Notes under the pieces: generated by a model | Databases searched by the model: none | What the model was told of the DNA's origin: nothing | Seen by the model: the letters and a program-made list of their open reading frames with translations, nothing else | Part shown: in pieces, positions 1-11,719 of the stretch | Layout: every line of letters begins with the position of its first letter | How positions within the stretch are numbered: the first letter of the stretch is position 1 | Assembly: GCA_025093555.1 (NCBI GenBank) | Contig: JAIWNF010000031.1 | Coordinates: 556,277 to 620,276 of the forward strand | Reading direction: 5' to 3' | DNA: 64,000 nt | Source: Circinella umbellata | Lineage: Eukaryota; Mucoromycota; Mucoromycetes; Mucorales; Lichtheimiaceae | Program-made: the position numbers and the translations under genes

Positions 1-1
1 T

Positions 2-319
2 TATGTGGAGCGAACGCGTTACGAGAAATTTCTGAATAATGCACCAAGCCTTAAGTATGTATCACTTCCATTGTATAGTGTGTATGGTCGGGAAGCACAA
101 GCTGTGAATTGTTTGAAGGATACCTCAAGCGGTCGTCGATGCCCGATTTCTTTACTTCATTTGGATGAGATGGACATAATTCTTACAGAACTTAAGATGA
201 ACGACAAATGGAACCCTTATGTTGCTATATTGGATGCTGATTCAAATGAATTAGAAAGTTTAGTAGGAGATCCTTGTTTGACGGCGGATTATAAAGATAA
301 ACTTTGGTACATTGGTTAA
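2..319 (+). CDS. C-terminal end of an unidentified protein, possibly F-box/LRR type (5' truncated by window)
   Basis: The reading frame is open from the first bases of the window to TAA at 317-319, so this is the last ~105 residues of a longer protein whose start lies outside. The segment APSLKYVSLPLYSVYG resembles one leucine-rich repeat strand as found in fungal F-box proteins, and a broken F-box gene follows 1 kb downstream on the same strand. The tail after it is hydrophilic and acidic (DADSNELESLVGD) and ends KLWYIG. No catalytic motif is visible. The F-box assignment is inference from the LRR-like stretch and the neighbour. It could equally be another repeat protein. Confidence 0.5.
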   Translation, partial: YVERTRYEKFLNNAPSLKYVSLPLYSVYGREAQAVNCLKDTSSGRRCPISLLHLDEMDIILTELKMNDKWNPYVAILDADSNELESLVGDPCLTADYKDKLWYIG

Positions 320-1347
320 GTAAATACTTTTACTACCACTTGATTTTATAATGAGCAGTAAAAAACAACTTTAAAAAATGTTTTTTTTTATATCATATAC
401 AAAAAATAAACTTGTATTACTCTACGTTCTTTTTTACAATGTTTACATAACACCTTACGTATATTCTTTTCTTCTGTCTCAAACAACAACAATAATAGTT
501 TTTTTAATTAGGATATATATATATATATATATTTAAATTAAAGGTATAATGCAAAAATACTCTCAAAGAATTATGTAAATAGTCTACATAGTAAAGCATT
601 TTCACAGTTGTGTGTCAAATCAACACAAAATTTCTTTTTAAGATCTACATGAGTACATTTTAGCATTGTTATATTCTTCCTTTCGCTAATCATCAACTCA
701 AAATAACCATGTAAATTTGTTTTGAGTACTTGATCCAATACACTCGATATGTGTACTCTCTAAAATTGATTTGACAATCAAATAATAATAGTATAAAATT
801 ATACGTACCAACTCTTCTTTAAAAACTTATGAATAACAACAAAGGGACTTTCTGATGAAGAAAAAGGTAGTTCAATTAATTTTTGTGTATTATACGAGAA
901 TAATCAATGATTATATTGCTGCGGCTATTATTATAGCCGCAGAAAATAAAAAGCATTGTAGATACTACGTATAAGGATTTTTTGTACTACAAAATAATAA
1001 TAATAATAAATTTTTATAAAAAGATGAAATATCCTTTTTTTCTCTTTCGACTTACGTACGTAGTACGTAGATTAAAAAAAAGTACTTATCCTCTGTTAAC
1101 TTGTAAGGTTTGTGTGTTCTTCTTTTGTTATAATTATCTCTCTTTTTTTATATACAATTGTTTTTTCTTCTTAGATTGATTTTGGTGCTCTTTGGTGAAT
1201 CTTTTTCTTTCCCTATCTTGCTTAATATACAAATTTTAATTTCTACGTAAATCATACTCGTTCGAATATCATATGACAACAACTATTAAAGTGGATGGTA
1301 TTTATTTTTAATTACTAACTTTTAATTTCTTCAACTCAGAAAATGAA
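320..1347. other. Intergenic, no gene seen
   Basis: This stretch is AT-rich with T and A runs and a short (TA)n tract near 521-532. It contains several TACGTA palindromes, including a cluster around 1054-1073. The open frame at 982-1179 is low-complexity Phe/Tyr/Lys and is not credible as a gene. Confidence 0.7.
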
Positions 1348-2690
1348 ATGACAATAACTATTACTGATAGTACAAAATCACGTTATGTTGATTTTATTAC
1401 TGAGTTACCCATTGAACCTTTGCCTTTCATTATGGATCATTTCTCACTGACAGAACTTTTTGAATTTTTTATGGTTTCTAAAACTTGGAAAATTCGATTA
1501 CTTGGATGTTATTCATTATGGTCGAATATAACAATATCAATGTCCACACCTTCAAAAATGATCACCCATAAAAACATATTAGTTGCTATTACTTGGCAAA
1601 TGGTACAACTTAGACTTCTTGGTCTTCAATAACATCTTCGATCCATATTATTCAAAAGAGTATTAGAGCAATTTAAACAAAAACAATTTGAAACATTGGA
1701 GCGATTAGAATTGAATAATAAGTTATTTATATTTTACAAAACGTAGTAGTCTTTTCTTTTATTCAACAATCACGTATATATATATATATATATTTGTGTT
1801 ATATTGTATCGTACCACAAGGTCACTATCGTCTTTATTTTCATATACTTCCAGCTGTCAAGAATACTTTACGATATCTCAAATTAATATCTGTATCAGCT
1901 GGATTCGGGATTCTTTTATTTGAAGATGTGCTTGAACAATGTCCAAAACTTGAAGGATTTTGGTTTGATACCCATTCTGTCCGTTTTCGTTCTACGACGA
2001 CTACGTAGTAGAGAAGGTATACCATCATCAACAAAAGCAATGGCACTCAAATAATTAGTGGTCAAAGAAAAAAACATTTCAGATTCCTCGGTTGGCCACA
2101 TTGTGAATACATGTCCTAATCTCACTGGTATATCCATTAAAACATGTTCTTATACTGCATTAAATATTATCCATCAAACAATTGAGCCACTTAAAAGGTC
2201 TCTACTTCAAAAACAGAACAAAAATCAGGAACAAAGATTTGATCTATTTTCTCCAACATTTCCAATACCAATTAAAAACAATTTGGGTATCTGGAAAAAA
2301 AAACACAACTTAAATGATCGTGTACTCACTATGCGATAGCAAAGATTCGAACAGTGGAAGAAATCTATTGGACTCAAAGTATGCGGTATAGGATGGGTAC
2401 GCCCCAACTACGGAACGTTTTGTAATGTATTGTTAAAGTATAACGTAGGTTGTTTACGATTCATTCATTTAGAAAAAAAGGAATGGTGTTGACGCATACA
2501 CGGGATAAGAATCCATTTTTTTATTTTATTTTTTGAGTTTTTGATCAACTTGGGTCCATTCCAACATTTGAAAAAATTGGTATTTGATCAGGTCTATTTA
2601 TATATTATGAGTGAAGATATCTTTGGTAGATGGCGACCCGTATATACATCAAAGCATCACACAAGAATTATTTACTACAATTTCTAGTAA
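1348..2690 (+). pseudogene. Decayed F-box / LRR protein gene
   Basis: The ATG at 1348 opens a frame with an F-box-like segment at about residues 18-60: a proline-rich start (ELPIEPLPFIMDHFSL), then LFEFFMVSKTWKIRLL and SLWSNI, the usual pattern of helix 1 to the conserved Trp. A TAA at 1630-1632 interrupts it, yet the same frame goes on as HLRSILFKRVLEQFKQKQFE. LRR-like coding continues in other frames at 1796-2008 (CPKLEGFWFDT) and 2058-2339 (VNTCPNLTGISIKTC), ending near 2690. One frameshift lies exactly at a TACGTA at 2002-2007: without four of these bases the frames of 1796-2008 and 2058-2339 coincide, leaving one TAA. F-box proteins are substrate adaptors of SCF ubiquitin ligases; this copy is not functional. 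A relic of its last ~100 bases recurs at about 46081-46190. Confidence 0.7.
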
Positions 2691-3986
2691 AATTAAAAAA
2701 TAGAAATATTTGACAAGCAAATAAAACAATTATCTTCCCAATTTTTTTAAACTTTACTATTAGTAAAACGATTATGCGCTTTATCTTTTAATGTAAACTA
2801 TACTACTACGTACAAGAAGTTTATAGAAGAAGAAACAGAGAGAAAGAGAAAGAAACTTTAATACTAATTATCATTCTCCGTTTTATTACGTACTTGATAA
2901 AAAGGGAAAAAAAAGGAATAATAAATAAACTCCATTTAACTTCCATTTAGGAAGAATGATAAAGAACCCACGCATAAACATATTTTGATTAATAAAAAGT
3001 TTAAATGGTATATCCTTGGAATGATGGGGGAGGAGAATTTCATTGGAACAAGAAGAAAGGGATGAGATTGATAATCTTTATATATCATAAAGTAATGTAT
3101 TGGTAGTAATAAAATAAGATACTACTGCTTCCTTTAATATATACATTAATAAATAAATTTAAAGAATGAAAAAAAAAGGTCGTTAATTTAAGTATTTCTT
3201 GTCCATGTTTATTTATTTTTTATAAACTAACGAAACCTAAATAGAATGACTTCTTGTGATTATATGCAGGGTTAAAAGCACATGATGTTTTTTTTTTGTT
3301 ACGTATACTATGCATCACAACAACTTTATTAAGGGATTCCATATACAAAGAAGTGTATAACTAAACTTAGCAAATATTAAATTAATCAAATAATATGTTT
3401 GTTTCAAAAGAAAAAGAAGATCCATTTTTGTTGATAATGTAAATGGATAATCGTTTATAGAAATTGAAATACAAAGAAGTTCAATTATTATTGTTGATTT
3501 ATGCCAAGAAGTAACGTTAATTCACATGAAATGAGTTTCGTTGTTGTTTTGTGAAAAAAAAAAAGGGAAAAATTATAATCTTCAATCATTTTGATGGGGG
3601 GGGGGGAGGGATGATAAACTAAATAATTTTACCCAGTCCTCATCATTGAAAAAAAGGGAGAGAAGGGGATTCTTTGTCGTCAATAAATAATAGTTTTTGT
3701 GTGTGTGTCATATTTATGTCATTAAAAATGAATACGTATGTAAAATGTTATAAAGGTAAAACAAACTTATGAATAGGATAATAACAATGTATCATATAGA
3801 AAGTCATATAATTATTTCTATAATTATCTTTCGTGGCGAACCATATACAATTCTTCGTACAATTCACCAGAAAAGGCAATCGATGAAATGTTTACATAAA
3901 TAAACCCTTTGGTTATTTTTTCTCTCTCTTCTTTCTTCTTCTTTTCATTTTCTTTTGAAAAATTAACCTAATCAATAATAACAACT
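2691..3986. other. Intergenic, no gene seen
   Basis: AT-rich sequence with A runs, a G9 run at about 3597-3606 and a short GT repeat near 3700. No open frame of interest. The last ~100 bases, CT-rich, are the likely promoter of the secreted protein gene that follows. Confidence 0.7.
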
Positions 3987-4465
3987 ATGAAGTCTATCAT
4001 TATCTTTTTTGCTGTGATGGTTTTTTCCATTGGTACAATTGTAGTCAATGCTGCTTGTACTTGTAGTGCATCTGATACAGTTTGTTTAGAAAAATGTGGT
4101 ATGTAAATAATGACAAGATGGTCATTTTAATTCTATACGAGAAAAGAGTATAAAAACTAATATTTATTTATTTATTTTTTTTAGTTTCGAGTGCAAATAA
4201 TTGTATTCAAAACTGTCAAGGTAGTAATGATTGTTATACAGGGTGTGTAGATCAATATTGGCCTACCACTGCTATTGCAACCGCAAGTATGCCAGCAACA
4301 GCTACAGCATCTGCTTCTGGATCAGCATCTGCTTCCGCTTCTGCTTCTCAAACACAAGCTGCTTCTCATCAACCAAGTAGTGCTGCAAATAGTGAAATCA
4401 ATCAAATTACTCCCGCCATGACTTCCATTTTTGCTATGATCATGAGTCTTATATTTTATCATTAA
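3987..4465 (+). CDS. Small secreted Cys-rich protein with predicted GPI anchor
   Basis: Two exons (3987-4098 and 4185-4465) joined by an 86-base intron, GTATGT to TTTTAG, give 130 residues. The first ~23 residues are a clear signal peptide (KSIIIFFAVMVFSIGTIVVNA). A short domain with regularly spaced cysteines follows (ACTCSASDTVCLEKC then NNCIQNCQGSNDCYTGC), then a Ser/Ala/Thr-rich linker typical of O-glycosylated cell-wall proteins (SASGSASASASASQ). A hydrophobic tail (MTSIFAMIMSLIFYH) fits a GPI signal. I infer a cell-surface or wall protein. No enzyme motif is present and the Cys pattern does not match a family I can name. The ATG is preceded by a CT-rich tract and ACAACT. Confidence 0.8.
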
Positions 4466-4744
4466 AAACACACATATGAGTATAAAGAACCCTCTCCCCA
4501 CCCCATTATCTCTTTCTAATCATCATATTATATCCATTTATATTCATCATTTATCATAACAGTAGTACTAGTAGTTAAATAATAATAATAAAAACAGCTC
4601 TATTTTTTTTTCATTGCATATTCCGTTGTTTTATATTACATCCAACTCTTTTTTTTTAAGAAAAAAAAAATGTATATATATATAACTTTTAATGAAGTAA
4701 AAAAAAAAATATGTGTATTATTATGGTAACCAAAAGAAACAAAC

Positions 4745-4862
4745 AAAAAGAAGTGTATTTTAAGTGTGTGTGAAAGAGAAAGAGAGAGAGTGTGTGTGAG
4801 AGAGAGAGTAAGAGTAAGTGAAAAGTGTGTGAGAGAGTGTGTGTGAGACGGGTGTAAATGTG
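4745..4862. repeat. GT/GA microsatellite
   Basis: Alternating GTGTGTG and GAGAGA blocks fill this interval just downstream (on the minus strand) of the RPF2 stop codon. Simple sequence; no coding value. Confidence 0.9.
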
Positions 4863-4939
4863 TATAAAATGATTTTTGTTTTTTTTAAAATGCAAAGAAA
4901 GATATGTTAAATAATAAAAAGAAAAGGGAAAAACTTGAT

Positions 4940-6132
4940 TTATGCATCTTCAGTCATAGGTTCATCTTTGTTTTCTCCTTGTTGTTCACCACCTTCGGTT
5001 TCTTCATTATCATCATCTCGTCGTCGTTTCAAACCCTTCATCTTACGAGTTTGAATCTTATCGAATTGTTGTTTACCAAGATGGATACGACCATATTGAT
5101 CACCCATATCATCTCTTTCCTTATTCTTTTCTTTCTTTCCCTATATAATTTAAAGATTTGTTTAGTATATTCTCCCTTCCTTTCACTTCATAAATTCAAA
5201 ATATGTATTATTAAAGTATAAGTTTTTACCTTCAATTCGTTTGGCACCTTACAAGCCTTCTTCCAAATATCACTCTTGGGTGCTTCTGTACGTCTTACAA
5301 CTAAATCCATCATAGGTCCCATTTCTTCTAATTCTACACGAGGTGTTTTAGATCCACTCTTCTTCATTTGTATAAGATAAGATCGAACCATAATTCTTGG
5401 ATCGTCTTCTTTTGGAGAGGCTGTAAAACTCATCACATATTCCAAACCAGCTAAATCCACACCATCGACCAATTCACCGTTAAAGAAATCCAAGAAATAA
5501 TTTTTCAAATTTTTAAAAGTATCATCCGAATCGAATTTGTCACCATTGAATACCATGACAGGTTTAATACCGAGAGAACATTTAGGTCCTTTAATTTCAC
5601 TCAAAGGAGTCAAGTTCTCAACACCTAATTCATACATGTCCAATACTTGATGTTCAAACATACGAATAAAAGTCAAATTGTGGGGTCTTTTTTTAGAATG
5701 GCTACCGACAACAATAAGAGAAGCGTCGTTTTTGCGTGAAAAGAATTCGAGTTTGGATTCGTCTTCAAAGGGTTTTAATTCGTTCTTTTTGCTGAATAAA
5801 ATACCATTGGCTCGTTTTAAAGAGTACTATTATAAATAAATCAATGAGTTTCGTTATTATTTGGATAAAAAAAATAAAAATTATATATATACATACAATA
5901 TCTTTTAGAGCATCATTAATGATCTGACTTGTAGTAGATCCTTTCACGATCAAAGCCGTTTTAGGATTTTCAACAACTTTAGCATCGCGATTTTTTAAAA
6001 AACGCTTTGTACGTGCATTTTTAGCCTTTCTAAATAATAATAAAAATAAAATTAAATCAATACAAAGCTTTTTTTTTCAAAAAAAAAAAAAAAAAAGAAA
6101 TCGAATAAAACTTCTTACACTGTACGAAGCAT
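4940..6132 (-). CDS. RPF2: Ribosome biogenesis protein RPF2 (Brix domain)
   Basis: Four exons on the minus strand. The short first exon encodes MLRT, the next continues KAKNARTKRFLKNRDAK, and the main exon (about 5230-5828) holds the Brix domain: LKRANGILFSKKNELKPFED, FFSRKNDASLIVVGSHSKKR and PHNLTFIRMFEHQVLDMYEL. The last exon ends with the family's hallmark tail, DDMGDQYGRIHLGKQQFDK followed by QTRKMKGLKRRR and an acidic end. These blocks identify Rpf2, which with Rrs1 brings the 5S RNP (5S rRNA, uL18, uL5) into the pre-60S particle in the nucleolus. Introns are short with GT-AG ends. Length (~300 residues) fits the family. Nothing looks broken. Confidence 0.93.
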
Positions 6133-6371
6133 ATTTTAATATGAGAAGAGTTGGGAAAATATAAAAAGTTGTCAAAAAGGGAGGGTTGAGGTTCGAGTTG
6201 GAAAAAAAAAAAAAAAAAAATGTCGAGAAAAATGCCGCAACAAAGCTTTAAAATTGGGTGGCTGAGACTTTTTCATGCAGGACCAAATCTTTTTTTGTTT
6301 AAACCTTATTTCTTTTTTTTACAAACTAACATAAAAAGGGGGGGGGGAGAGGGAGAGAGAGAAAAAAAAAT

Positions 6372-8540
6372 TTACAATGATTCTATATGATTATTATTAC
6401 TATTATTATTATTACTATCACTATTATTATTATTATTATTATTCATATTATGAGTGTGAGCTATTTCCATTCTTTCCATTTGTTTCTTATCCAACTCCAT
6501 CAATCGGTCTATATCCATTTTTCGTTGACTTCGTATAGTTTCAAATGATTCTACTAATCCAAGTTGTTCACAAGCATCCAAAGCAAGTGTATAACTTCTA
6601 CTATCCGGTAATACTTTAGCAGTCTTCATATCATGCCAAATAGTCATCATTTGAGATATTTGTTTCGCTTTTTCTAATGCTCCCATCATTTCGTTATACA
6701 CTGAAACGGGTAATTTCATTCTTGATATTTTCGCATCGTCATACACTTGCATCGCTTGTCGTACATGGCCTGAAGAAAGTAATGTATTAATCATAATCGT
6801 ATGACTTGCAAAATCCGGTCGACAGTGACGACGCATGTTTCGATACAATTCCAGCATTTTCTGTACAGGTGCAGACACTTTTCCTTTATTTCTCCACAAG
6901 GCAGTGCCCTCCAATTCGATTCCTTCTCCTTGTTCTTTTATAATACTAGGTTGAATCGCTCTTGCCAATAATGCGAAATGCATATTATAACTACGTGTAT
7001 CCGGTTTAATCCTGAGTTCTTTCATCTTGTTCCATAATAAATCCACACATTCAATATCATCCGGTAATGTCAATTGTCGTTTTCTTGATAATAATGAAAA
7101 AAGGGAATTGAACGTAAAAATATTAGGTTGTAAACCAAATCCTTCCATTTCTTTTAAAAGAGACATGGCTCTATCCATATCTTCTGTTCTTGCACATGCA
7201 GAAATTAAAGATGTATAGATGACTTCATCTGGTTTGAGACCCTTTTTTTTTATAGAATCGTAAAAGTTAAATGCAACTTCAGGGGATTGTTGTTGATCTT
7301 TCGCCAATGTATCTAAAATGATACTGTAACTGTAGACGTCCGGTTCTACACCTGCTTCCACCATGGTATTGAAAATATCCAAAGCTTCTTGGAATTGATT
7401 CTCTTTAACATAGGATGCAATAAAAGTATTGTAATCTCGTAGATTACAAGGAATATTCAAAGCTTCCATTTCCTTGAGTACTTTTTTTGGATCCCAACCC
7501 ATAGCAGATAAATGACTTCCATTGATACCAACGTGACCTTGAGAAGCCGCTTGTTTTAAATCAGTATAGACCTCCTCCAAGCGGTCTTGCATATCATATT
7601 GATGTAACACACCCAATAGAATATGATAAGTAGCTGTCGTCGGCAATGGATTGGCTCGTTTGATCATTTGTTGATAAACGCTCAAAGCACCTTCCGGTTG
7701 ATGAACGGCGCCATAAAGTTGAATCATGGCATTATAAACACAATCCACATTTTTTTCATCTTCACATTTCATATTTTTTTTTCTCAAATAATGGGCAAAA
7801 TAATGTCGAGCCCCTTCTAAATCTTCTCGATTGGCAAACATCCAAATCAAAGATTTATAGACTTCCGTGATTTCAGGCCACATGTTGCGTTCTTGTAAAT
7901 GTTGATAAAAGTCATGAATCTCGGATAATTGATTGTTATCCTTCAGGCCCCCGACAATGGTTTTGACAGTGACTGGATCAGGATGATATTGGGATCGCAT
8001 CATACCATCGACCACCAATTTAGCTGATTTCATATCCCCGTGGGTGATAAATAAATGAATTAACATGTTACAACCCCGAATAAATGTATCGGGTGCTAAT
8101 TGACGTTTGTGAATTTCACGTAGAATGGATTGAATACGTCGTATGGGTTCTTGAGGTAGATGAGTACCGGATTCTTTTTTGATACGAGCACACAGTATGA
8201 TAAAGTCACTGTCAGTGATTAATTGATTTTGATTCACTCGTTCGGTATAGTCGGCCCATATATCATCAATATTCTTTTTGTTGAAGTCTAATGTTACTTT
8301 ATGATGTTTTTCTGTTGTTTCTGACCCATGAGTAGTTCCTTCCATTGATCTTGCTACTACACTATACAATCGTTGTTGTTGTTGTTGTTGTTGTTGCTGC
8401 TGTTGACATAATAGAGCATTGTGTTGTTGATATCGAAAAGGTACACGAGAATGAGAAAAACCAGTCGATTTTAAATTACTTTTTTGTAATTGGGTATGAA
8501 TTGTACGTAATGTTGAACAACACCTTCGTTGCATTGACAT
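6372..8540 (-). CDS. Pentatricopeptide repeat (PPR) protein, likely mitochondrial
   Basis: A single uninterrupted 722-residue frame starts at ATG 8540. The first ~65 residues are Arg/Ser/Gln-rich with almost no acid (MSMQRRCCSTLRTIHTQLQ), include an 11-glutamine run, and look like a mitochondrial presequence. From about residue 150 to 650 the protein is a series of ~35-residue helical repeats with classic PPR wording: TFNSLFSLLSRK, EPDVYSYSIILDTLAKD, KPDEVIYTSLISACARTED, QPNIFTFN. Such proteins bind organellar RNA in a sequence-specific way and act in processing, stability or translation. The tail is Asn-rich low complexity encoded by repeated AAT. No intron. The exact RNA target cannot be read from sequence. 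Confidence 0.88.
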   Translation of the reverse strand: MSMQRRCCSTLRTIHTQLQKSNLKSTGFSHSRVPFRYQQHNALLCQQQQQQQQQQQRLYSVVARSMEGTTHGSETTEKHHKVTLDFNKKNIDDIWADYTERVNQNQLITDSDFIILCARIKKESGTHLPQEPIRRIQSILREIHKRQLAPDTFIRGCNMLIHLFITHGDMKSAKLVVDGMMRSQYHPDPVTVKTIVGGLKDNNQLSEIHDFYQHLQERNMWPEITEVYKSLIWMFANREDLEGARHYFAHYLRKKNMKCEDEKNVDCVYNAMIQLYGAVHQPEGALSVYQQMIKRANPLPTTATYHILLGVLHQYDMQDRLEEVYTDLKQAASQGHVGINGSHLSAMGWDPKKVLKEMEALNIPCNLRDYNTFIASYVKENQFQEALDIFNTMVEAGVEPDVYSYSIILDTLAKDQQQSPEVAFNFYDSIKKKGLKPDEVIYTSLISACARTEDMDRAMSLLKEMEGFGLQPNIFTFNSLFSLLSRKRQLTLPDDIECVDLLWNKMKELRIKPDTRSYNMHFALLARAIQPSIIKEQGEGIELEGTALWRNKGKVSAPVQKMLELYRNMRRHCRPDFASHTIMINTLLSSGHVRQAMQVYDDAKISRMKLPVSVYNEMMGALEKAKQISQMMTIWHDMKTAKVLPDSRSYTLALDACEQLGLVESFETIRSQRKMDIDRLMELDKKQMERMEIAHTHNMNNNNNNNSDSNNNNSNNNHIESL

Positions 8541-9841
8541 TATTATTATTATTTATTTATTTTTAAAAAAAAAAATGTTGGGTTAAAAAAAAATATACAT
8601 ATATACACAGTCTGTGGAGTTTTAAAAAAAATATTTGCGGGACAACAAACAACCCCCCCCCCTTTTTTTTTGGTGAGAGAGAGTGTGTGTGTGTGGTGAC
8701 TTGTAATAAATTATCGGAACAAAGATTCCGTTGTTCCGATAAAATTTTGTTTGGAAAAAAAAAAAAAAAAAAAGCTGTCAGGTACGGTTGTTAAGGTAAA
8801 TTTTATAATGAAAAGAAAGGGGTTGGGGTTGGTAACCATGGATACGTACAATGATAAATTATGGAATCATTCTTTTTTTTAATGTACATTTTCATTCGTA
8901 TTTAAACCATATATTAGAAAGTAGTTTATTATATGAATAGCGTACGTAGATGGTTTCTCCACCCCCCCCTTTTTTTTTTGGTACATACTGTATACTCTTC
9001 TATTCAAATGGACAAGAATGTTGTTGTTTTTTTTTTAATGAACGGTTAATTTAAAGAACTTTATACTGTTTATTTGAAAACAAGTTACTTACATCTTCCT
9101 AATCAATGTAACACATAATAAAAAAAATATTTGTATATAGAAGAGAAAAACAGAAAAAAAAAATAATTACAGTTTTTTTCTTTATTTGGAAAAAAAACCA
9201 CCCACACATTAATAATAATAAAAGGATGAAAAAAAAAAAAAGAACAGCACAAAATAGTATATAAAGGGAGAGAGATAGAGAGAGAGTAAAGAAAAAAAAA
9301 TATTTATATGTATAAATGTAATATGTATATATAAAGAAAAAAGAATAATAATAATAATAATAATAATAAAGAATATACTTTCTTTTCGTTACGTCTTTTT
9401 TAAATGTTTTCTTGCTTTTTTTTTTATGTTTGGATTTGGTCATAATGGTATATAAGAATATAAAGATGGAACGGGAAGGGGGAAGGGAATATAACAGATT
9501 TTTTGTTTTTTTTTTTTTTTTTGTTAATTGTTGTTGGGGTTTGGAAAGAGAAAGAAAGAGAATTTGTATATGTTTTGTTGTTTGTTATGTTGTTTTAAAA
9601 TGTTTAAATTTCTGTTGAGTAGGTTTGTTTTTTAAATAATAAAAAAGAAAAGCATATCTTTTTTTGTTTTTTTTGTTTCGAAAATTCACCATATTAAAAA
9701 TAATAATAATAATAATAAATATATATATATAAACAAACATATACAGATATATATATAAATATATACATGGAGGGAATATATATATATTTGAAAAAAAAAA
9801 AAAATAGAGAGAGAGAGAGGGTAAAAGTGTGAATTTTTTTT
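8541..9841. other. Intergenic, low complexity; one possible short basic ORF
   Basis: Dominated by homopolymer runs (C8, A17, T18), GA repeats and (TA)n. On the minus strand, ATG at about 9440 begins a Lys-rich stretch (MTKSKHKKKSKKTFKKDV) that runs into a poly-Tyr/Phe low-complexity translation after a possible GTATAT donor. It may be the first exon of a small basic protein but I see no convincing second exon, so no gene is called. Confidence 0.5.
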
Positions 9842-11719
9842 TTAAAATAAAGTACGACGATTGGACCCATCAGAAAGACCAACGCGTTTTCTTAAAGGTA
9901 ATGATTGAGATCCACGCTTCTTGTTACTGGTATTGGTATTATTTTCGGACATTGGGGAATTTTCATCATCCACACCCTCTAAACTTTTACGTTTTTTATC
10001 TATGGACCAAGTCCTAGTGCTTTTTGTTGAAGGTGTTGTTATTTGAGTGGATTTGGGTGGTTTGTTCATCGTCAATGTCTTTTCCTTTAATGTCGTACTC
10101 GTTGTTGTTTTGGATTTCAAGGAAGAAGATAAAGATTCTTTTAAATCCACCTTTTGATTGTCTTTTTTAGTGAAGGGTGCAACTTTAATTGTTTTTTCTT
10201 GTTCAACAACTCTCGGAGCTTGTTGGGGTGGTTCTGGATTATCTCGATGAATAGGTTGAATAGTAGTTCCTTGAATGGTTCGACTCATCCATGGCTAAAT
10301 ATAATATATTAATGATAATAAATCGGGCTGGGGGAAGAGGGGGGGGGAAAGAAAATAATATATAAAACTTACGGGAATATTCTCCTTATTATCTTGATGT
10401 AATCGAATAGTTTTTATAGTCTTTTTCTTGCCAGTAGGTGTTGTCGATGTCTTATTGGTGCTTTTTGCTTCAAGGGCAGAATCTTTATGCCAAGATACAT
10501 TTCGATTCAACTTTTCATCATACACTTTTTGAGACCAACGAGAAGATAAGCGAGAATAAATTTGTTTCAAATCTTTTTTTTTGTTATCATGTGTGTCGTT
10601 ATACTCTTTAATTAATTCTTGTAAAGCCTAAAAAGAAAATGAAATGACGATGAATATGTAAACAAGATTTGTTTTTAATGGAGAAGAAGAAGAAGAAGAA
10701 GAAACAACGTACTGAACGTATATTTTTCTTGTGCTTTACAAAAAGGGAGTATGCACGTTCCAATTGGACATTTGCGCAGTCGTTGCACATCATTATCATC
10801 AGACATAGTTCTTGAATAGATTTCAGACTCCAATCGCGTAATTCAATTTCTTTGGCGGAAGTAAGATCTGAATATCGTAGACGCGTTGCACTGCCTTTAT
10901 TATCTATTCCAAAAATCATTTCTTTATATCCAAATGCCATCCTGTCTTCTTTATCATCGAGTAGGATCACTGCTTCAACACGTTTATTTTCAATTAAATA
11001 AGAGATTTGTGCTTTTGATTCGTAAGGTGCTTGAATATATTCAATCTTTTCTTTCTTTAATTGCTAAAAAAAAAAGAATTAATATATTTATTAACATAAT
11101 TCTATTGGGTCGCATTGATATATTTACCTCTAATAATACATCATGATGACTATTATTTTTATCGTCGTTGTTATTTTCATTATTTGTATCATTGTCAGTA
11201 TCATTATCACTATACACGAATATTAAAAAAAAGGGGGGAGGAGGAGAGGTTATATAAAAAAGCAAAAGTTATGTGTATAATATAAAATATATATAAATAT
11301 TAAATAAACCAACCCCTTGGTTTTTTTCTTTTGGTCGCATGGCAATGGTTTGCCTTCTACTACAACAAGTGGAATCACGTTATTTGAACGTAAAATGTCA
11401 AGTAATGTAAGTTGTTTTGTTGACCTTTTTTTTTAAGAAAGAAAAAAAGAATAAACAATGGGTCAGTTGCCATGGTTGTAAATAAAAATAGTAAAAAAAA
11501 AAAAAAAGTAGATAGGGTTGCCTACTCGTCATTAGTATCGTCTTTTTCTTTTTGGTTATCGTCTTTATTATTTTTTAATAATAAAGAATCACTGGATTTT
11601 GAAACATGTTGAAATAATGCGTGACCATCGACAGCTACTGTTTTTCCAGCATATTCTTTAATGTGCACAGGTTGATGGACTGACTTGACTAACTTGAGCA
11701 CCAAGTCGGTGGAACTCAT
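9842..11719 (-). CDS. Divergent XPG/RAD2-family (Exo1/FEN1-like) nuclease
   Basis: About six exons on the minus strand. Exon 1 (ATG at 11719) has an XPG N-terminal pattern: LVKSVHQPVHIKEYAGKTVAVDGHA, with the metal-binding Asp of VDG. Exon 2 has VIPLVVVEGKPLPCD, the equivalent of the family's FDGxxLPxK. A Asp/Asn-rich insert follows, then the XPG-I region: EYIQAPYESKAQISYL and AVILLDDKEDRMAFGYKEM, and a helix-rich part (LRDWSLKSIQELCLM). The C-terminus is basic and disordered, as in Exo1. Oddities: the N-terminal Gly of the family is absent (MSST), APYEADAQ has become APYESKAQ so one acidic residue is Lys, and FDG is VEG. Activity may be altered. Role is inferred as structure-specific or 5'-3' nuclease in DNA repair. 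Exon borders between 11063 and 11520 are uncertain. Confidence 0.7.
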
